64,000 nucleotides of DNA from assembly GCF_900496995.4 (NCBI RefSeq), contig NC_044008.1, forward strand, positions 8,937,276 to 9,001,275, read 5' to 3'. The notes beneath the pieces are model-generated. The model was not told where the DNA came from. It ran no database searches and saw only the letters and a list, made by a program, of their open reading frames with translations. This stretch comes from Aquila chrysaetos chrysaetos. Taxonomy: Eukaryota; Chordata; Aves; Accipitriformes; Accipitridae. A program made the position numbers and the translations under genes. Below are positions 1-12,100 of this stretch, piece by piece. Numbering within the stretch: position 1 is the stretch's first letter; every line of letters begins with the position of its first letter.

Positions 1-3000
1 GATATGAGTTAGGTCCTTCGGAGGTGACAGATAATGAAATACTGGACCGCTACATCAGTTGATTTCTCTGTTCATGAGCCCCAGTTAAAGGTCAGATATG
101 ACAAACCTCAGGTGACAGAAGAGAAGAAACTCAATCCATCATTCTCCCTGATCACTTCAAATGTCAAAGTAAGCAAGGTAAATATTTTGGTGCAAGTAAT
201 TATCTCACTGCTGCTAACTGTTATAATTCTTTTTTTTTCATATTTAGACATACCAAGTAATTGCAGAATCTGCACTTAATATGTATGTATTTTTGATATC
301 TAATTGCAACAGGATGATATATCAAAATGCTCCCTGAGCAAGAGCATATTCATAAAGTCTCTTTTAGGCACTGATAACAGAAATAGCAGATGGGATTCCA
401 GCAAAATCCTCAGGTCACGAATAAAAGTGGCATGAATCAGAAAGAGTCTTTTACCTGAGAAAAGCATGCCAAAGGAGTTTTAAACTACAGGCATTTCCCA
501 GGCAAAGGATTATTTAGAAATCTCAGTCTCTCTGAATTGGTCCTGGAAACTCAGTCTTAAACATGATACTGAGCTATCTCAGTACATCCCATGCCCAAAC
601 TGGTGAAAACCGAGAAACCTCAGCACTTTTGCAGCTCTGCTCCATGCGGAGCAGCAGGGGATGAGAGATTTCAGAGTAACTGAGGTGCTCTCTTGAGACT
701 GAGGGGAGTCAAATTTTCATCCTGGATGTGCCACTAATCCACTTTGAGCAAGCTACACTCACCTCTTCTGGTTATTTAAATGACAGGTTCCCCAGCGGCT
801 GGCTGAGATTGTCACAGCACAAGGGATCTGAATTCACTTCCCAGGATGCTGAAGCTCCTAAATGAACCTGACACAATTACCTACCCTCAAACTGTCAGAG
901 GGGGCCTCTGGACTTTAGGGAGGTGCAGGCTCAGCAATTTTTGCAGGGTCTGTATGCTGCTGCTTACATGTGATCCTCGTTTTACGTGTACAGTATCTTT
1001 GTACTCCTAGAAGCTGGCTGTCTACACATGCAGCTGAAATTTTCCTTCACTTATTTCAACACATGCTATCACATGCAGGGAGGCATAATTCCCCCCCCCC
1101 CCCCCCCCCAATTAAGAAAATATGTGTCTTTTGCATTGGGAGAAATATCCCAGTGGCTGACTATAGTGAAACAGATCAATAATCCTAAAATTGACTGCAC
1201 ATTTTTAAAAATCTAGTTGATTTTTAATATGCAGTTAACAAAACATTGGTTTTATGAGACTTTTCTATATACTGTTGTATGCCATGCAGATCTAGTATCA
1301 TCTTATATTACCATAAATTAAAATGTACACTGCCAAAGAGGTAGGACTATTCTTTTCTTTCAGATGCCTTATAAATATATAGTTTATTAAATTTACTTTT
1401 TTTCTTTCCCTATACAAAAGCACAGCTTACCTGTTAACTTAAGAAACTATTTGCATGGAAGTACTCTGACTTCAGTGCATGGACATCCCTTCTCTAGTCC
1501 TTCCCTTGTGCTGCTTGTCACAGCAGAGAACTAAAGTATATCATCTTTGCCCATAGGAGCAAAAATAAACCTTGATTAGGATATTGATTTAAGACAAAGA
1601 AAATTCCAGATTCCAATTTACTGTATGAAAAACATGCATTTTGAAAAAAAGCATTACAGCCTGCAGGCTATTCTGATACAGCAATAATATCACCTACATA
1701 AATACTCATGTTAGAGGAATCTTTTAGATTTCTGTTGGATACTTGGAAACAGATAAGACTCACCTAAGACACAGAAGAACTTCCCTTTCAGATGACCATG
1801 TAATTTCCATGAGAATTGTACCAGCTCAGAGGTTTAATTTTCCTTCTTGAAATATCGTGCATTATGGAGACAAAATATATCTTCCATATTTGTAACAACA
1901 CATGGTATGCCTAACCGTTAACAACAAAGTTATTTAAAATAACCCAGGTATTCTTCTGTTGTTTCCTCATTCCTTTCCCTAAGGAACTTATTCAAAAGCT
2001 TTTCATGGTGAAAGCTCTTTACAAAAATTAATTCAATAATGTTACAAGAAAGGAAATAATTTTTGTTTCAATAGTTTCCCAGGAAAGAGGAGCAGAATAT
2101 GCTTCTGACTATGTGAATAATTAAGAACTTACAGAATTCTATTTCAGGAAATAACCATTAAAAGGGGAGTATCAGGAGAGAAAGAAAACTAAGCTGCAAT
2201 GTTCCCTTCTTTCAGTCTCTGTCTCCTTGAACAGTAAGATTCCCCATTTTACTGACACTCAAAGAGGTCTGTTAGTTTGTCCAAATAAAAGAAAACATTG
2301 ACAACAAAAAAAAATTTAGGAATTATCTAGTATGCCTTACTGGAACACAATGGTTCTGAGTACCTAGAAACCTATAAATAGCAAGGGATGTAGAAGTCTT
2401 GTGACACTAGCCTGTCAAATATTTCAGTATTAAAATTCTTGTTAGAGACTGATCAATAGTGGAGTCCTCCCTCTGTGGAGCTGTTTAAAATTTTCTGAAT
2501 AACTTATTTATCTGTGGAAGCGTTTGCAGATCCAGAACATCTTATAAGCTTGCAATATAAAGAGTTGGAAGGCAGAGAAAAAGCCATGCTTCTGCAGGGA
2601 CAACACCCAGGGGTTTGGAGAGCAGTGCTGGTGTCAGGCTGTTTGCAAATAAACCCACAGGGGCCAACTGCAATCTTTGATTTTCTTCACTTAAATAATT
2701 CTGCTTTCCTACAAAACTGCTTTTTGCTGCACAATTTCTTGAAAATTAGGATGGTTTTAGCCATATAAATACTGCAAAAATATTTGTATCAATATTTTCA
2801 TTTATAAAATGTCACTATCATCTAATAAAAGTGGAGGTATAATTGCATATATCTTAGTACACTAAAAAAAACCCCAGTGGACATATAATAGATTGCAGGC
2901 ATCCTGTATACTGAAGCTCATTTGCAAAACATATTTGGTTGACATATGCAAAAAATAATTAAATGTCTATATACCATGACCAGAAATAAAAACAGGCTAG

Positions 3001-5202
3001 CAGCAGAACAGTTTTCACAGCAAATCAAGAGATTGTTTGAAGATAATTTCCTTCTTTTCCAAGAGTACCATATATTCTGTTCTTTAAGGAAAGGAGCCAA
3101 TCTTATAGAAAGCCACGATGTGGAGAGAAGTCAAAGCTCATGGTTAAGAAACTATGCTACTTCCTTAGGAGTTGGAAGGAATCAATATAAGGGCAAGTGT
3201 ATATGAAGAATATCTGAAAAGGTGTATCTTAAGGCCTTTTCCCAAAATGGAAGGCAACTGGGGAAAAAATCTATCTTCTGCTTTTAGCTGCCGATTCATT
3301 GCTGACTTAAAAAAAATCTATAATACTATGTCTTACAATATACATCTCCAGTCCACAGATCAACAACGAATAGTGGTTTTGTGCTAACTAGGAGTGTGAT
3401 AATAATAAAATTTTAAAAAAAGAAGACTCTTACCAAGCAAGCTGTTCACCACAGCCTATACTATAGAAATGAATATGTTCTCAGTATAGCACCACCTTGA
3501 TGGGAAGAGAGATTTCTATAAAGAGGCTGTCCTTGATATGCTGAGAGGGATAGGAATCGGTGGACTGTATCTAAAAGACTGTTACAAGTTGTAAATATTT
3601 GTCTGAACATAGCTTCAGGTGGAGGGATTTGAAATTAATAGTCGATGTGTTTGTTTTGTTGGCTTGTGGACTAGTGGAGGTGAGAGATCTGAAAGCATTT
3701 CTGGCAGATACATAAAGCAAACATCTCATTTTAAAGAGACCTATTCTATGGAAGTTGTCTAATTCCTGTGTTTATAGAAGCCTCCATTTTCTCTTTCTGT
3801 CTATAACTCAGAGGCACTTAATTAAGAACCATCTGACATAAAATTACATAATGGTTGCTTTTATTTCCCCAGTTAATTGGTGGACCAACACTTTCAAGAA
3901 CGTCATGCACTTACCTGCCACACCTCATTTGTTTTGCTCTTCCTTCTTTATCTGAACTCCTCCATGATTCCTTTCATTTAGATAGCTGTTGGTTTGTCAT
4001 TAACCATAAAATATTTCTGTAAGAACAATTCACAGAGGTGTGAAATATAGTTGTTTGTAATGGCACAATTTCTGAGGAACACTGTTCTCTTACAGCTGTT
4101 AGAGCAGTCCTCTGACCTTCAAAGCTTCTCAGGCAACCAGCAGTCATTAGCTTCAGCAGAAGCCTAAGACCTGATTATTTTGGAATGGAGGTTTGACAGA
4201 CTTGCCTGAGTTCAAAGAGATGTTCAGCAGCAGAGCAAAGAATTGACCATGAATTTCGGAAGGATTGCTGAACAAGAAAATCATCCCTTTCTCTTCGCAT
4301 AGAAGGGTGGAAGAGACAGAGGATATGTCGGGGTGGTAGGTATTTGAGGTATTCGATCCACTGTTGAGGACTGTTGTACTGATGCACTGCTGTGTATAAG
4401 CAGCTATGAGACTAGGCTTTAGGCTACGTGAGATACTGCCCCTAGCCATGTTACTGCTGGGAGACTCCCAGGGATGACTTAATGATGGTGCTGGCGTGCT
4501 GAGAGTAGTTAGTAAGCTAGCAAGACACCAAGGCTCACTTGTCATCTTGACTGATGAGCCTTGACAGACAAAGCAATAGTCAGCTTATCTAATTTTAGAC
4601 ATCTATATTATAAACATCTGTATCAGAGTTAATTATTCAGAATATTTTTACAGACAACGGAGGGAAAAAGGCACTTCTAAGGAATGACACATCTAATGGC
4701 TTTAGACATCTGCCTTGAAGCGAGAGGTAATCTATTTCTCTCCACTAGCTGTGAAGAATCTAGACAACTAGCTTATGGTTTATACCACCAGATTTCACCT
4801 GGTGAATACTTGCCAAGATGACTACTTCCAATAGGATGCCTAACCTTCAGACTGCTAAGTGCCTGACTTTCACCCTCTGTGTACAGTATGGCAGTTCCTT
4901 CCTGGAGTGAGGTTGCATGATTGCCCAGGCTCATCCCAAGAGGGGCTGCGATATTCAGGATAGATAGGCAGGGGTACTTGAAATAAATTCAGAGTGGAAA
5001 CAAGGTACTTGGTTTGAAGATAGTCCTGACACTGGCTATCTTTCATATTGAAGATATAACTGGAGTATTATAATGAACTTTAAGACATCATTACAATCAA
5101 CTGTGCATAGCTAATTTGCACAGAAACCAGACAAGAGTCTTAATCTATTTTCAAGCTTTCTTGTGTTTTAGGATTATTTATAGCCAGAATCTGTTTTAAC
5201 AA
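1..5202. other. Unique non-coding DNA, no gene recognised
   Basis: AT-rich sequence with stops in all frames. The longest frame (130 codons, minus, 4153-4545) has no recognisable domain and is low-complexity Ser/Thr-rich. I see no repeat family that I can name apart from the poly-C run listed separately. It may be intergenic or intronic; nothing in the sequence decides this. Confidence 0.6.
1091..1109 (+). repeat. Poly-C homopolymer, 19 C
   Basis: An uninterrupted run of 19 cytosines between AATT and AATTAAG. C-runs of this length are much rarer than A-runs in vertebrate DNA and are length-unstable, so the exact length may be a sequencing or assembly estimate. Confidence 0.95.
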
Positions 5203-5845
5203 ATCATAGAATCACAGCGTGGTTGATGTGGGAATGGACCTTTCAAGATCATCTAGTCCAACCTCCCCTGCTCAAAGCAGATCAGCTAGAGCAGATAGCC
5301 CAGGGCTGTGTCCGCTTGGGTTTTGAATATCTCCAAGCATGGAGACTTACCATCTCTGGGCATCCTGTTTGGCCACCCTCACAATAAAGAAGGGAGGTTT
5401 ATGCTTAGATGGATTTTTCTGTATTTCAGTTCATGCCCATTGTCTCTTGTCCTGTCTTTGGACACCTCTGAGAAGAGGCTGGTTATCTCTTCACTCCCCT
5501 TCAAATGATATTTATTTAGACGGATTGATAAAATCCCCTGCTGAGCCACCATTTTGTAGGCTGAGCAACGCCAGGTCTCTCAGATGCTCCAGTCCCTTAA
5601 CCATCTTTGTGGCCTTTTGCTGCGTTTGCTCCAGTATGTCCATATCTGTTTTTTACTGTGGGGCCCAACACTGGACCCAGAAACCCAAATGTGTCTCATG
5701 AGCGCTGAGCAGAGGGGAAGGATCACCTCCTTTGACCTGCTGGCAACATTGCTAATGCAGCCCAGGAGGCTGTTGGCCTGCTTTACTGCATGGGCACCGT
5801 GCTGGCTGGTGGTCAACATGTTATCTACCAGGACATCATGTATAA
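5203..5845 (-). mobile_element. CR1 LINE, 5'-truncated 3' end
   Basis: Read on the minus strand this is the 3' part of a chicken-repeat-1 non-LTR retrotransposon. The element end lies at the low coordinate, where the plus strand reads AATCATAGAATCAC, the complement of the CR1 terminal ATTCTATGATT. The next stretch, about a rapid decision on two-base-pair-poor sequence, is the typical CR1 tail ('...TCTAGTCCAACC...' on plus). Farther in (about 5580-5840) are the decayed last codons of ORF2, including the segment that normally encodes a conserved '[12 protein letters not shown]' stretch on the minus strand. There is at least one break, so no protein is encoded. The open frames on both strands here are by-products of this element. 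5' truncation is normal for CR1. Confidence 0.9.
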
Positions 5846-6872
5846 ATTCTCAAGAGGAGAGGAATGGAGAAGCCACCACATGCAATAGACATTAATTGCA
5901 TGAATGAATCTCTGGGAACTTCAGAATTCATGATGACTTTTTTAAGAGACCATAGAGACAACAGGAAGTCTATAATCCTGTAACACCATGATCCAGTATG
6001 CACTGAATATTTTCTACAATTTAATTTATTTTATATAAGTGTGGGTCAAGCTTTTTAAATTATTAATAATTTATTTATTTTATAAAAACCAGGCTATTGG
6101 TAAGTAAACTTATTGCTAGAAAATTATTTTAACTTAGAAGAGGTTTTTTTCTTTACTCCCATGGCAATATTTCCATTTACTGACATGGCAGATTCCCTGC
6201 CCTAGGTTTTCTCATGTCAAAAGTGATAATGTGTTTTTTCATTCATAAACTTGGTTGGACAGGTGAGACTAGGTCAGCATGTGAGGCAAGAGATGACACA
6301 ACACAGAAAGCTCAAACCCATCCCAAAGTCAGGAAGGATATTAGGTATCATTTGCAGTACTAAGGACTGCTGCTCTGAAAGGATGCCTATATCTTAAAAT
6401 TTTCTCTTCCCAGGAGTCCCCAGTGCCCATTAGCACAGCTTTCCCCCAGCTAAAATTGAGTGTGTTAATCCAAGTGTTAACATATCTAGCAGCTGTATTG
6501 TTTTTTTCTTCAGATGTCTTTGTTAGAGATTGCTCTACTGAACTCCAGCATCTGTGCTTAGGTAGAAATGATATGTACAAAAAAATGATCCCAACTCAGA
6601 AGGACAGTTCCCTGTCAGCTCCCTAACTTATTAGTCTAAAAGGAGAAGAAAAATTTTCACTGAAGAGGAAAAATAACCTGGCATACATGTCAGAACAATC
6701 CAAGGACAGGCAGCATTCACAGTTCTTAAAGGGGAGGAGGTTGCTAACATCAATTAAAACTTGAGACAAATAGAATTCCTGGCAGCACTTGTATTTTAGC
6801 AATCAAAATTTTACTTAAAGAGGTATATAAGAACAACTAGAGGATGTGAACAAAACTGTAGACGTGGTTCTG
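5846..6872. other. Unique non-coding DNA
   Basis: AT-rich spacer between the CR1 tail and the LTR element. Frames of up to 79 codons at 6341-6626 overlap on opposite strands and show no known motif. I see nothing else to annotate. Confidence 0.6.
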
Positions 6873-7360
6873 TGTGAGACAACTCATGGCTTGAGATAAA
6901 GACAGTGTAGTAAGTAAAGCAAAAGCAAAGCAAAACGAGGAATTCAGTCACTGCTTCCCATGGGCAGGCAGGTGTTCAGCCATCTCCAGGACAGCAGGGC
7001 TCCATCACACCTAACGGTGACTTGGGAAGACAAACACCATCACTCCGAACATCCCCCCTTCCTCCTTCTTCCCCCAGCTTTGTATGCTGAGCATGATGTC
7101 CTATGGTCTGGAATATCCCTTGGGTCAGTTGGGGTCAGCTGTCCCGGCTGTGTCCCCTCCCAACTCCTTGTGCCCCCCCAGCCTGCTCACTGGTGGGGTG
7201 GGGGGAGAAGCAGAAAAGCCCTTGGCTCTGGGTAAGCACTGCTCAGCAATAGCTAAACCATCTTGGCATGATCAACACTGTTTTCAGCACAAATCCAAAA
7301 CATAGCCTTGTACCAGCTACTATGAAGAAAATTAACTCTATTCCAGCCAAAACCAGCACA
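6873..7360 (-). repeat. 3' LTR of the provirus, U5 end truncated
   Basis: Matches 8553-9145 closely from the LTR start (minus-strand TGTGCTGGTTTTGG, at 7360) down to about 6873, where similarity stops in mid-element. The terminal part ending in ...CCATGACA is absent. Internal deletions relative to the other copy are small, for example near 6905. It carries the same decayed CRE as its partner. Confidence 0.8.
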
Positions 7361-7376
7361 TTTTCCACCCCTTATT
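7361..7376 (-). promoter_or_regulatory. Polypurine tract next to 3' LTR
   Basis: On the minus strand AATAAGGGGTGGAAAA runs directly into the LTR start. Position and composition fit the primer for plus-strand DNA synthesis of a retroelement. One T interrupts the purine run. Confidence 0.55.
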
Positions 7377-7860
7377 CCATACCATTTACATCATGCTCAA
7401 GTCCCACACTATCCAATACGTTCTCGTTTCCCACCACCCCCCTTCCCATCCTTTGATATAATACACGGATATCATTCCCCTAGTCTACCCCTGGACCACC
7501 CCAGTGAAATGTCTGTAAAATGTTCACAAATGTCCACAAAATGTCCACTGAGTTCATTTAGTCCATGACTTTGGGGTCCCTCTGTTACGGTGGTCACTCA
7601 GGACAGCAGAGGTGGTGGGTTGCCTGGAATTATCGGGCACCAAAGCCAGCTCAGGTTGGGTCACTGCTGCACTTGCACTGCTTCTTGTAAGGCTTGTCCT
7701 CCGTTGGTTCACGTGGTTCCTGCTAAGTAATTCCCATAACATGCAACTCAAATCCCAGGTTACAACAATTTAAAGGTATTTCCATCACAATCTCCACCCC
7801 TGGTCCCTTTGGACCAGACCATCAGTTTTAACATTGCAATGAACTCTTCCCCTTGCCCCT
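7377..7860 (-). other. Provirus internal region, non-coding
   Basis: Pyrimidine-rich on the plus strand, containing tandem copies of a short phrase around 7505-7550 (AAATGTCCACAAAATGTCCAC-like, about 14-16 bp period). No retroviral protein motif is visible. The 65-codon minus frame at 7554-7751 has no recognisable domain. Confidence 0.5.
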
Positions 7861-8190
7861 GCTCTGGCTTGGACTTATCCACAGGCTGCAGTCCCTTAAG
7901 ATTGTACCTGCTCCAAGTGGGGCATTATCTATGAGCCATGCTCTCTTCAGGGGTATACCTGTTGCGGCATGGACTTATCCACAGCCACAGATGCTTCGAG
8001 GTCAACCTTCTCCAGCGTGGACTTATCCTTGGGCCACAGTCCCTTCAGAGGTATACCTGCTGCAGCACAGACATAACCGTGGCCACAGAGGCTTCGAGAT
8101 ATACTTGCTCTGGTGTGGACTTATTTACAGCCACAGATGCTTTGGGGTGTCCTGCTTCTGTGTGGACTCATCCACAGCTCACGGTCCCTT
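7861..8190 (-). repeat. Minisatellite inside the provirus, ~49-bp unit
   Basis: About 6.7 imperfect copies of a 47-51 bp unit. On the plus strand each unit starts near GCTCCAGYGTGGACTTATCC and ends near GGTATACCT. Units come in two kinds: one with CACAGTCCCTTCAGAGG and one with CACAGATGCTTCGAGG, arranged roughly A-A-B-A-B-B-A. Unit lengths by eye are 49, 51, 48, 50, 48, 47 and a 37-bp stub. The lengths are not multiples of three and unit boundaries shift frame, which argues against a coding repeat. It occupies the place where gag/pol would lie. Confidence 0.8.
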
Positions 8191-8526
8191 CAACTTGAGT
8201 TCACACTGGAGTTCCAGCCTGTCCAGTACAGCAGCACAGAAACAGCAGCGGTGTCCTGGCCATCTGCCAGCACAGGCACGTTGCCATCGCTGTTAGCAAA
8301 ATATTCCCGGGCACAGCAGCAGAGTAAGATGATAAGCACTACAGCAGTACAGCAAGCAGTGAAAGCAAAAAGCAGTCACTAATGAGCACTAGACTCTAAT
8401 ATACAGTAAGGCAAGCAAGCCCCATGGCAAGCACAGGAGCCTGCTGATTAATAGCTAAATAGCAATAAGGTATAAATTAAATCTAGCACATTCCAATCAA
8501 ATCTGTCATTATCCTGAACCCTCTGA

Positions 8527-8544
8527 GCCCCACGTTGTGCACCA
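8527..8544 (-). promoter_or_regulatory. Primer binding site, tRNA-Lys type
   Basis: Minus strand TGGTGCACAACGTGGGGC, separated from the LTR by 8 nt. It matches the 3' end complement of vertebrate tRNA-Lys1,2 (TGGCGCCCAACGTGGGGC, from memory) at 16 of 18 positions. The provirus at 54171 has the same site with 17 of 18 matches and the same 8-nt spacer. Confidence 0.75.
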
Positions 8545-8552
8545 AAAAGTAC

Positions 8553-9145
8553 TGTCATGGTTTAACCACAGCCAGCAACTAAGCACCACACAGCCGCTCA
8601 CTCACTTCCCCCTCATTGGGATGGGGGGGAGAATCAGAAGGGTAAAAGTGAGAAAACTCATGGGTTGAGAGAAAGGCAGTGTAATAGGAAAAGCAAAAGC
8701 TGCGCACAAGCAAAGCAAAACAAGGAATTAAGTCACTGCTTCCCATGGGCAGGCAGGTGTTCAGCCATCTCCAGGACAGCAGGGCTCCATCACACCTAAC
8801 GGTGACTTGGGAAGACAAACACCATCACTCCAAACATCCCCCCTTCCTTCTTCTTCCCCCAGTTTTGTATGCTGAGCATGATGTCCTATGGTCTGGAATG
8901 TCCCTTGGGTCAGTTGGGGTCAGCTGTCCTGGCTGTGTCCCCTCCCAACTCCTTGTGCCCCCCCAGCCTCCTCGCTGGTGGGGTGGGGTGAGAAGCAGAA
9001 AAGCCCTTGGCTCTGGGTAAGCACTGCTCAGCAATAGCTAAACTGTCTTGGCATGATCAACACTGTTTCCAGCACAAATCCAAAACATAGCACCATACTA
9101 GCTACTGTGAAGAAAATCAACTGTATCCCAGCCAAAGCCAGCACT
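8553..9145 (-). repeat. 5' LTR of the provirus, complete
   Basis: About 593 bp. The minus-strand start is AGTGCTGGCTTTGG, where TG has mutated to AG relative to the copies at 7360 and 13939; the end is ...AAACCATGACA. About halfway it has a decayed CRE (GGACATCA) followed 7 nt later by a weak TATA-like box. Plus-strand frames at 8745-9020 and the minus frame at 8825-9034 are LTR translations, not genes. Confidence 0.85.
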
Positions 9146-12100
9146 GGGGCTGATATTGCCACTAAAATTCAGATTTAAGATTAATTTCTGTAAGGCTTAG
9201 ATTGACAACATTAGGATCTTAGCCTTTCTTTGAGGTTGGTATAGGTCAAATGCTGTTGTAACACTGAAAGAAATACCCAAACCCCTAAATTCTCTGGACC
9301 TGACCACAGAAGAGAGTCGGATATCTCACAGTGGGACCTGAGAAAAAGACTGAACTGGAGCAGAGCTAACATTCTATATATGTGATTTTTTCCATGCTGG
9401 GATCAACAGTCTTCAGTCCTCAGGCATTTTCTCTAAAAGGAGCAACTTTTCTACCTGGCTATTTCAGCAGGTCATTGGTCCTATTTACAGCACTGAGTGT
9501 GATCAATCAGTCATCAGAAGTGTTTTGTGTCCTTTGCCCATGTGCTGAAAAAACCAAGACAGTTTAGCATACTTTTAGCTTGTGTTTTCTGCTTTTCCCA
9601 CAACAGGCTTTTATTTTGGGGCATTACAGTGCCAGTAGGAATATGTAAGAGGAGGCGGCTTGTACTGGCTGTTTATTAATGCTTGGCACAAATTGGATCT
9701 TTCCTCAGAGGGACTGTATGTGTAATTTTTTAATTATTTTTTTCCCCCCAAGCCTCTCCTCTGAAAACTGTCATTGTCTGGCAGTTCTGCCTTGCCTAGA
9801 GCCAAGGTGAACCTGAACCCTGTGCCAGCTACCTACTACCAAAGCAGATGAGCAGCAAGAGACCGAGCATTTTCCAGGTACCATTTCTCAAGGAATTATT
9901 CCCAGCAGAGCGCACCAGGATGCCTGTCCATCCTGTGCTTACTGACCTGTGGCTGAGGACAGTTGCCAGCACTGATTCATCTCTAAAATGGATTAACTTT
10001 CACAGCTTCTTCATATCACTATTGCGGGACGGATTGAATGAGGAATGCTGTGAAAGATCAAACGCATGAAAGAGGCTTCGAAATGGAGCATTTACCCTTC
10101 GCTTTACCCTTCCCATGAAATGAGACTGAGTCGGCTTTAGGATTCAGAGTAATTTCCAGCTCTTTCCAAGGGCTCTGGTCTAAGCGTGCACGATGGCAAC
10201 ACAGGTTCAGCCAGCAGACATAAGGGATGTTGTATGTAACCTTATCAAAGGAATCAAAATGCTGACACCCAGGGAGGGCCTGAGTGCAGAAAAGCCCCAT
10301 TCAAACTGGATAGGCACCCAGAAAAATCAAATGCTAGTATGCCTCTTCCATGTCAGTATGCAAAGGTAAGTTTTTTGTTTTTTTTTTTTTTCAAAAAACA
10401 GAATATAAGACCAGTGCTTTGGTAAATGTGTTTCAGGTTACTTAATATAGACAGATTTGTACCTGCTTAAGATCTGATTGCATGTTTTGCTATACCAGGT
10501 GTAAAACCACTGCTGTTCTGCATCCAGTCCAAGGGCACTAGCTCTTTTTCCAGGTGCATTTCCATTAGTGTTTCAGTCTGGCTCAGCAGTGCACTTCTTA
10601 AGTGTATCTCCTTATCATCACCACATAGCACATGAATTCAGATTGCAAATGGGGCTCCTAACACACAAATTGTAGTCCTTTAGGAAGGCATTACACCAGA
10701 ATATTACACCAGCACTTAATTCGTGCTAATTGCTACCAGGAATCCAACCCACAGCACCAGAGCTAGCCTGAAGCATTGCTGCTGGAGGTGTACAGCGTAG
10801 ATGTCAAGTGCATAGCATGGCTTTGCTTTCATATTGGGTGTCACTCCTTGCTAATGTAGACCCAGCCGCTTACTTTTTCTAAAACTAAAATTTCTTCAAA
10901 ATCTTATTTCAGCAACTTTCTCCTCTCCTCCATGGTGATATCTTGCCCACAGTGCATGGTACACTAATTGTTCCCTTGCACTACTGTAAACCCCTGTCAT
11001 CAAGAGAAGCCAAAATCAAACCGAGATAATAATAATAAAAAGGTGCCTCTAAACCATGCAATAAAATAAGTAAACAGCAAGTGGGAAAGATCAGCAGCAA
11101 TGCATAAGGGGGTATGATGAAGCTGAGAGACACAGGGACCAAGCTTCCAGGGACTTGGAAGCTGCTAAGAGAGCAGTTTTACGCTCCAGCCCCAAAGCAA
11201 GTACTGTAAAATTCCATTTGAATTTTTTTTTAGCTGGAAGCTCAAACACTGCCACATGCTGATAGTGATAAATCCAGAGAGGCACAACCTTTGCAAAGCA
11301 ATTTTTATCAACACTAAGAGGATGCTGCCTCAGCAGCCTGGGAAAGCAGAAAATGTTGAGCTTCCTGTAACACATATGGTAATTTTTGCTAAATTTTTGA
11401 TCGAGTGGTGAATTTAGTGCTGTATTGTAGAGTTTTACAGCTACTTATGATCACTGCTAATTAAGGAGTGACGTTAAAAGGCAAAAAAATGTTAATAATA
11501 TTTAGCCCTTGGGCAGGGTGTTACAATTCTAAAAGGCCTTTCACACGAGTCTTGTGCAGTGAGGGCTCTGCCATGCAAAATCACTTTTATCAGCTGAGGG
11601 AGCGACATTGGCAGAGGTCAGCCTGCTATAATGCAATGAAGCCAATAATATTTTAAACTTCATTGCTGTCTGTTAGACACTGATCTCCATCATTAGGTGC
11701 CTAAAAAAGCAGTTTTTCAGAGATACTGATCAACTCCTGATGAAGTCAGTGGAAACTATGGCTTCACTTGTCTCTCAAAATGAGACTGCTTTGTATCTGC
11801 ATCTGGTGCTAGATTTGGTTTCCAGCTCCAGAGATCTGACCCCACACTTCTGTGAACTGCTGCAGCTGTTTATACTTTAAATAAAAGGTAGCTACAAAAA
11901 TCAAGAAGCTATTCATACCATCAGACACACACACACACAAATTTGAAAATGTCAGCTGAGATGTTGGGCTACAGTGTGGTTAGATTTAATCCTGGGATTA
12001 GCTGGTGCTTTAAAACAGCACTTAGGTCAACTGGAGAGCAACCTATAGTTCTGCTTCCATATTGATCTCAAAGGATTCTGGCTACATACGTCTAAAGCAT

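Larger units (their letters stand above)
6873..9145 (-). mobile_element. Non-autonomous LTR provirus (ERVL-like lineage)
   Basis: Two near-identical LTRs in the same minus orientation (8553-9145 complete, 6873-7360 truncated) flank about 1.2 kb of internal sequence. A primer binding site lies 8 nt inside the complete LTR and a purine-rich tract abuts the other, so this is one provirus read from high to low coordinate. The interior shows no gag, protease, pol or env motif in any frame; instead it holds a tandem repeat of about 49 bp (7861-8190). By eye the two LTRs differ at about 20 positions over about 480 bp. The outer end of the 3' LTR (about 85 bp of U5) is missing, so the lower target duplication cannot be read. 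It would have depended on enzymes of a related full-length element. The family name is inferred; it shares PBS, spacer and promoter layout with the provirus at 54171. Confidence 0.8.

Noticed and set aside
3..180. Possible coding exon at the window start: one frame reads YELGPSEVTDNEILDRYIS then stops at 58-60; another runs from Met 34 to a GTAAAT splice-donor-like site near 178
   Set aside because: The two attractive pieces are in different frames, both have nearby stops, I recognise no protein, and the window edge hides any acceptor site. Worth a database check but not supportable as a gene.
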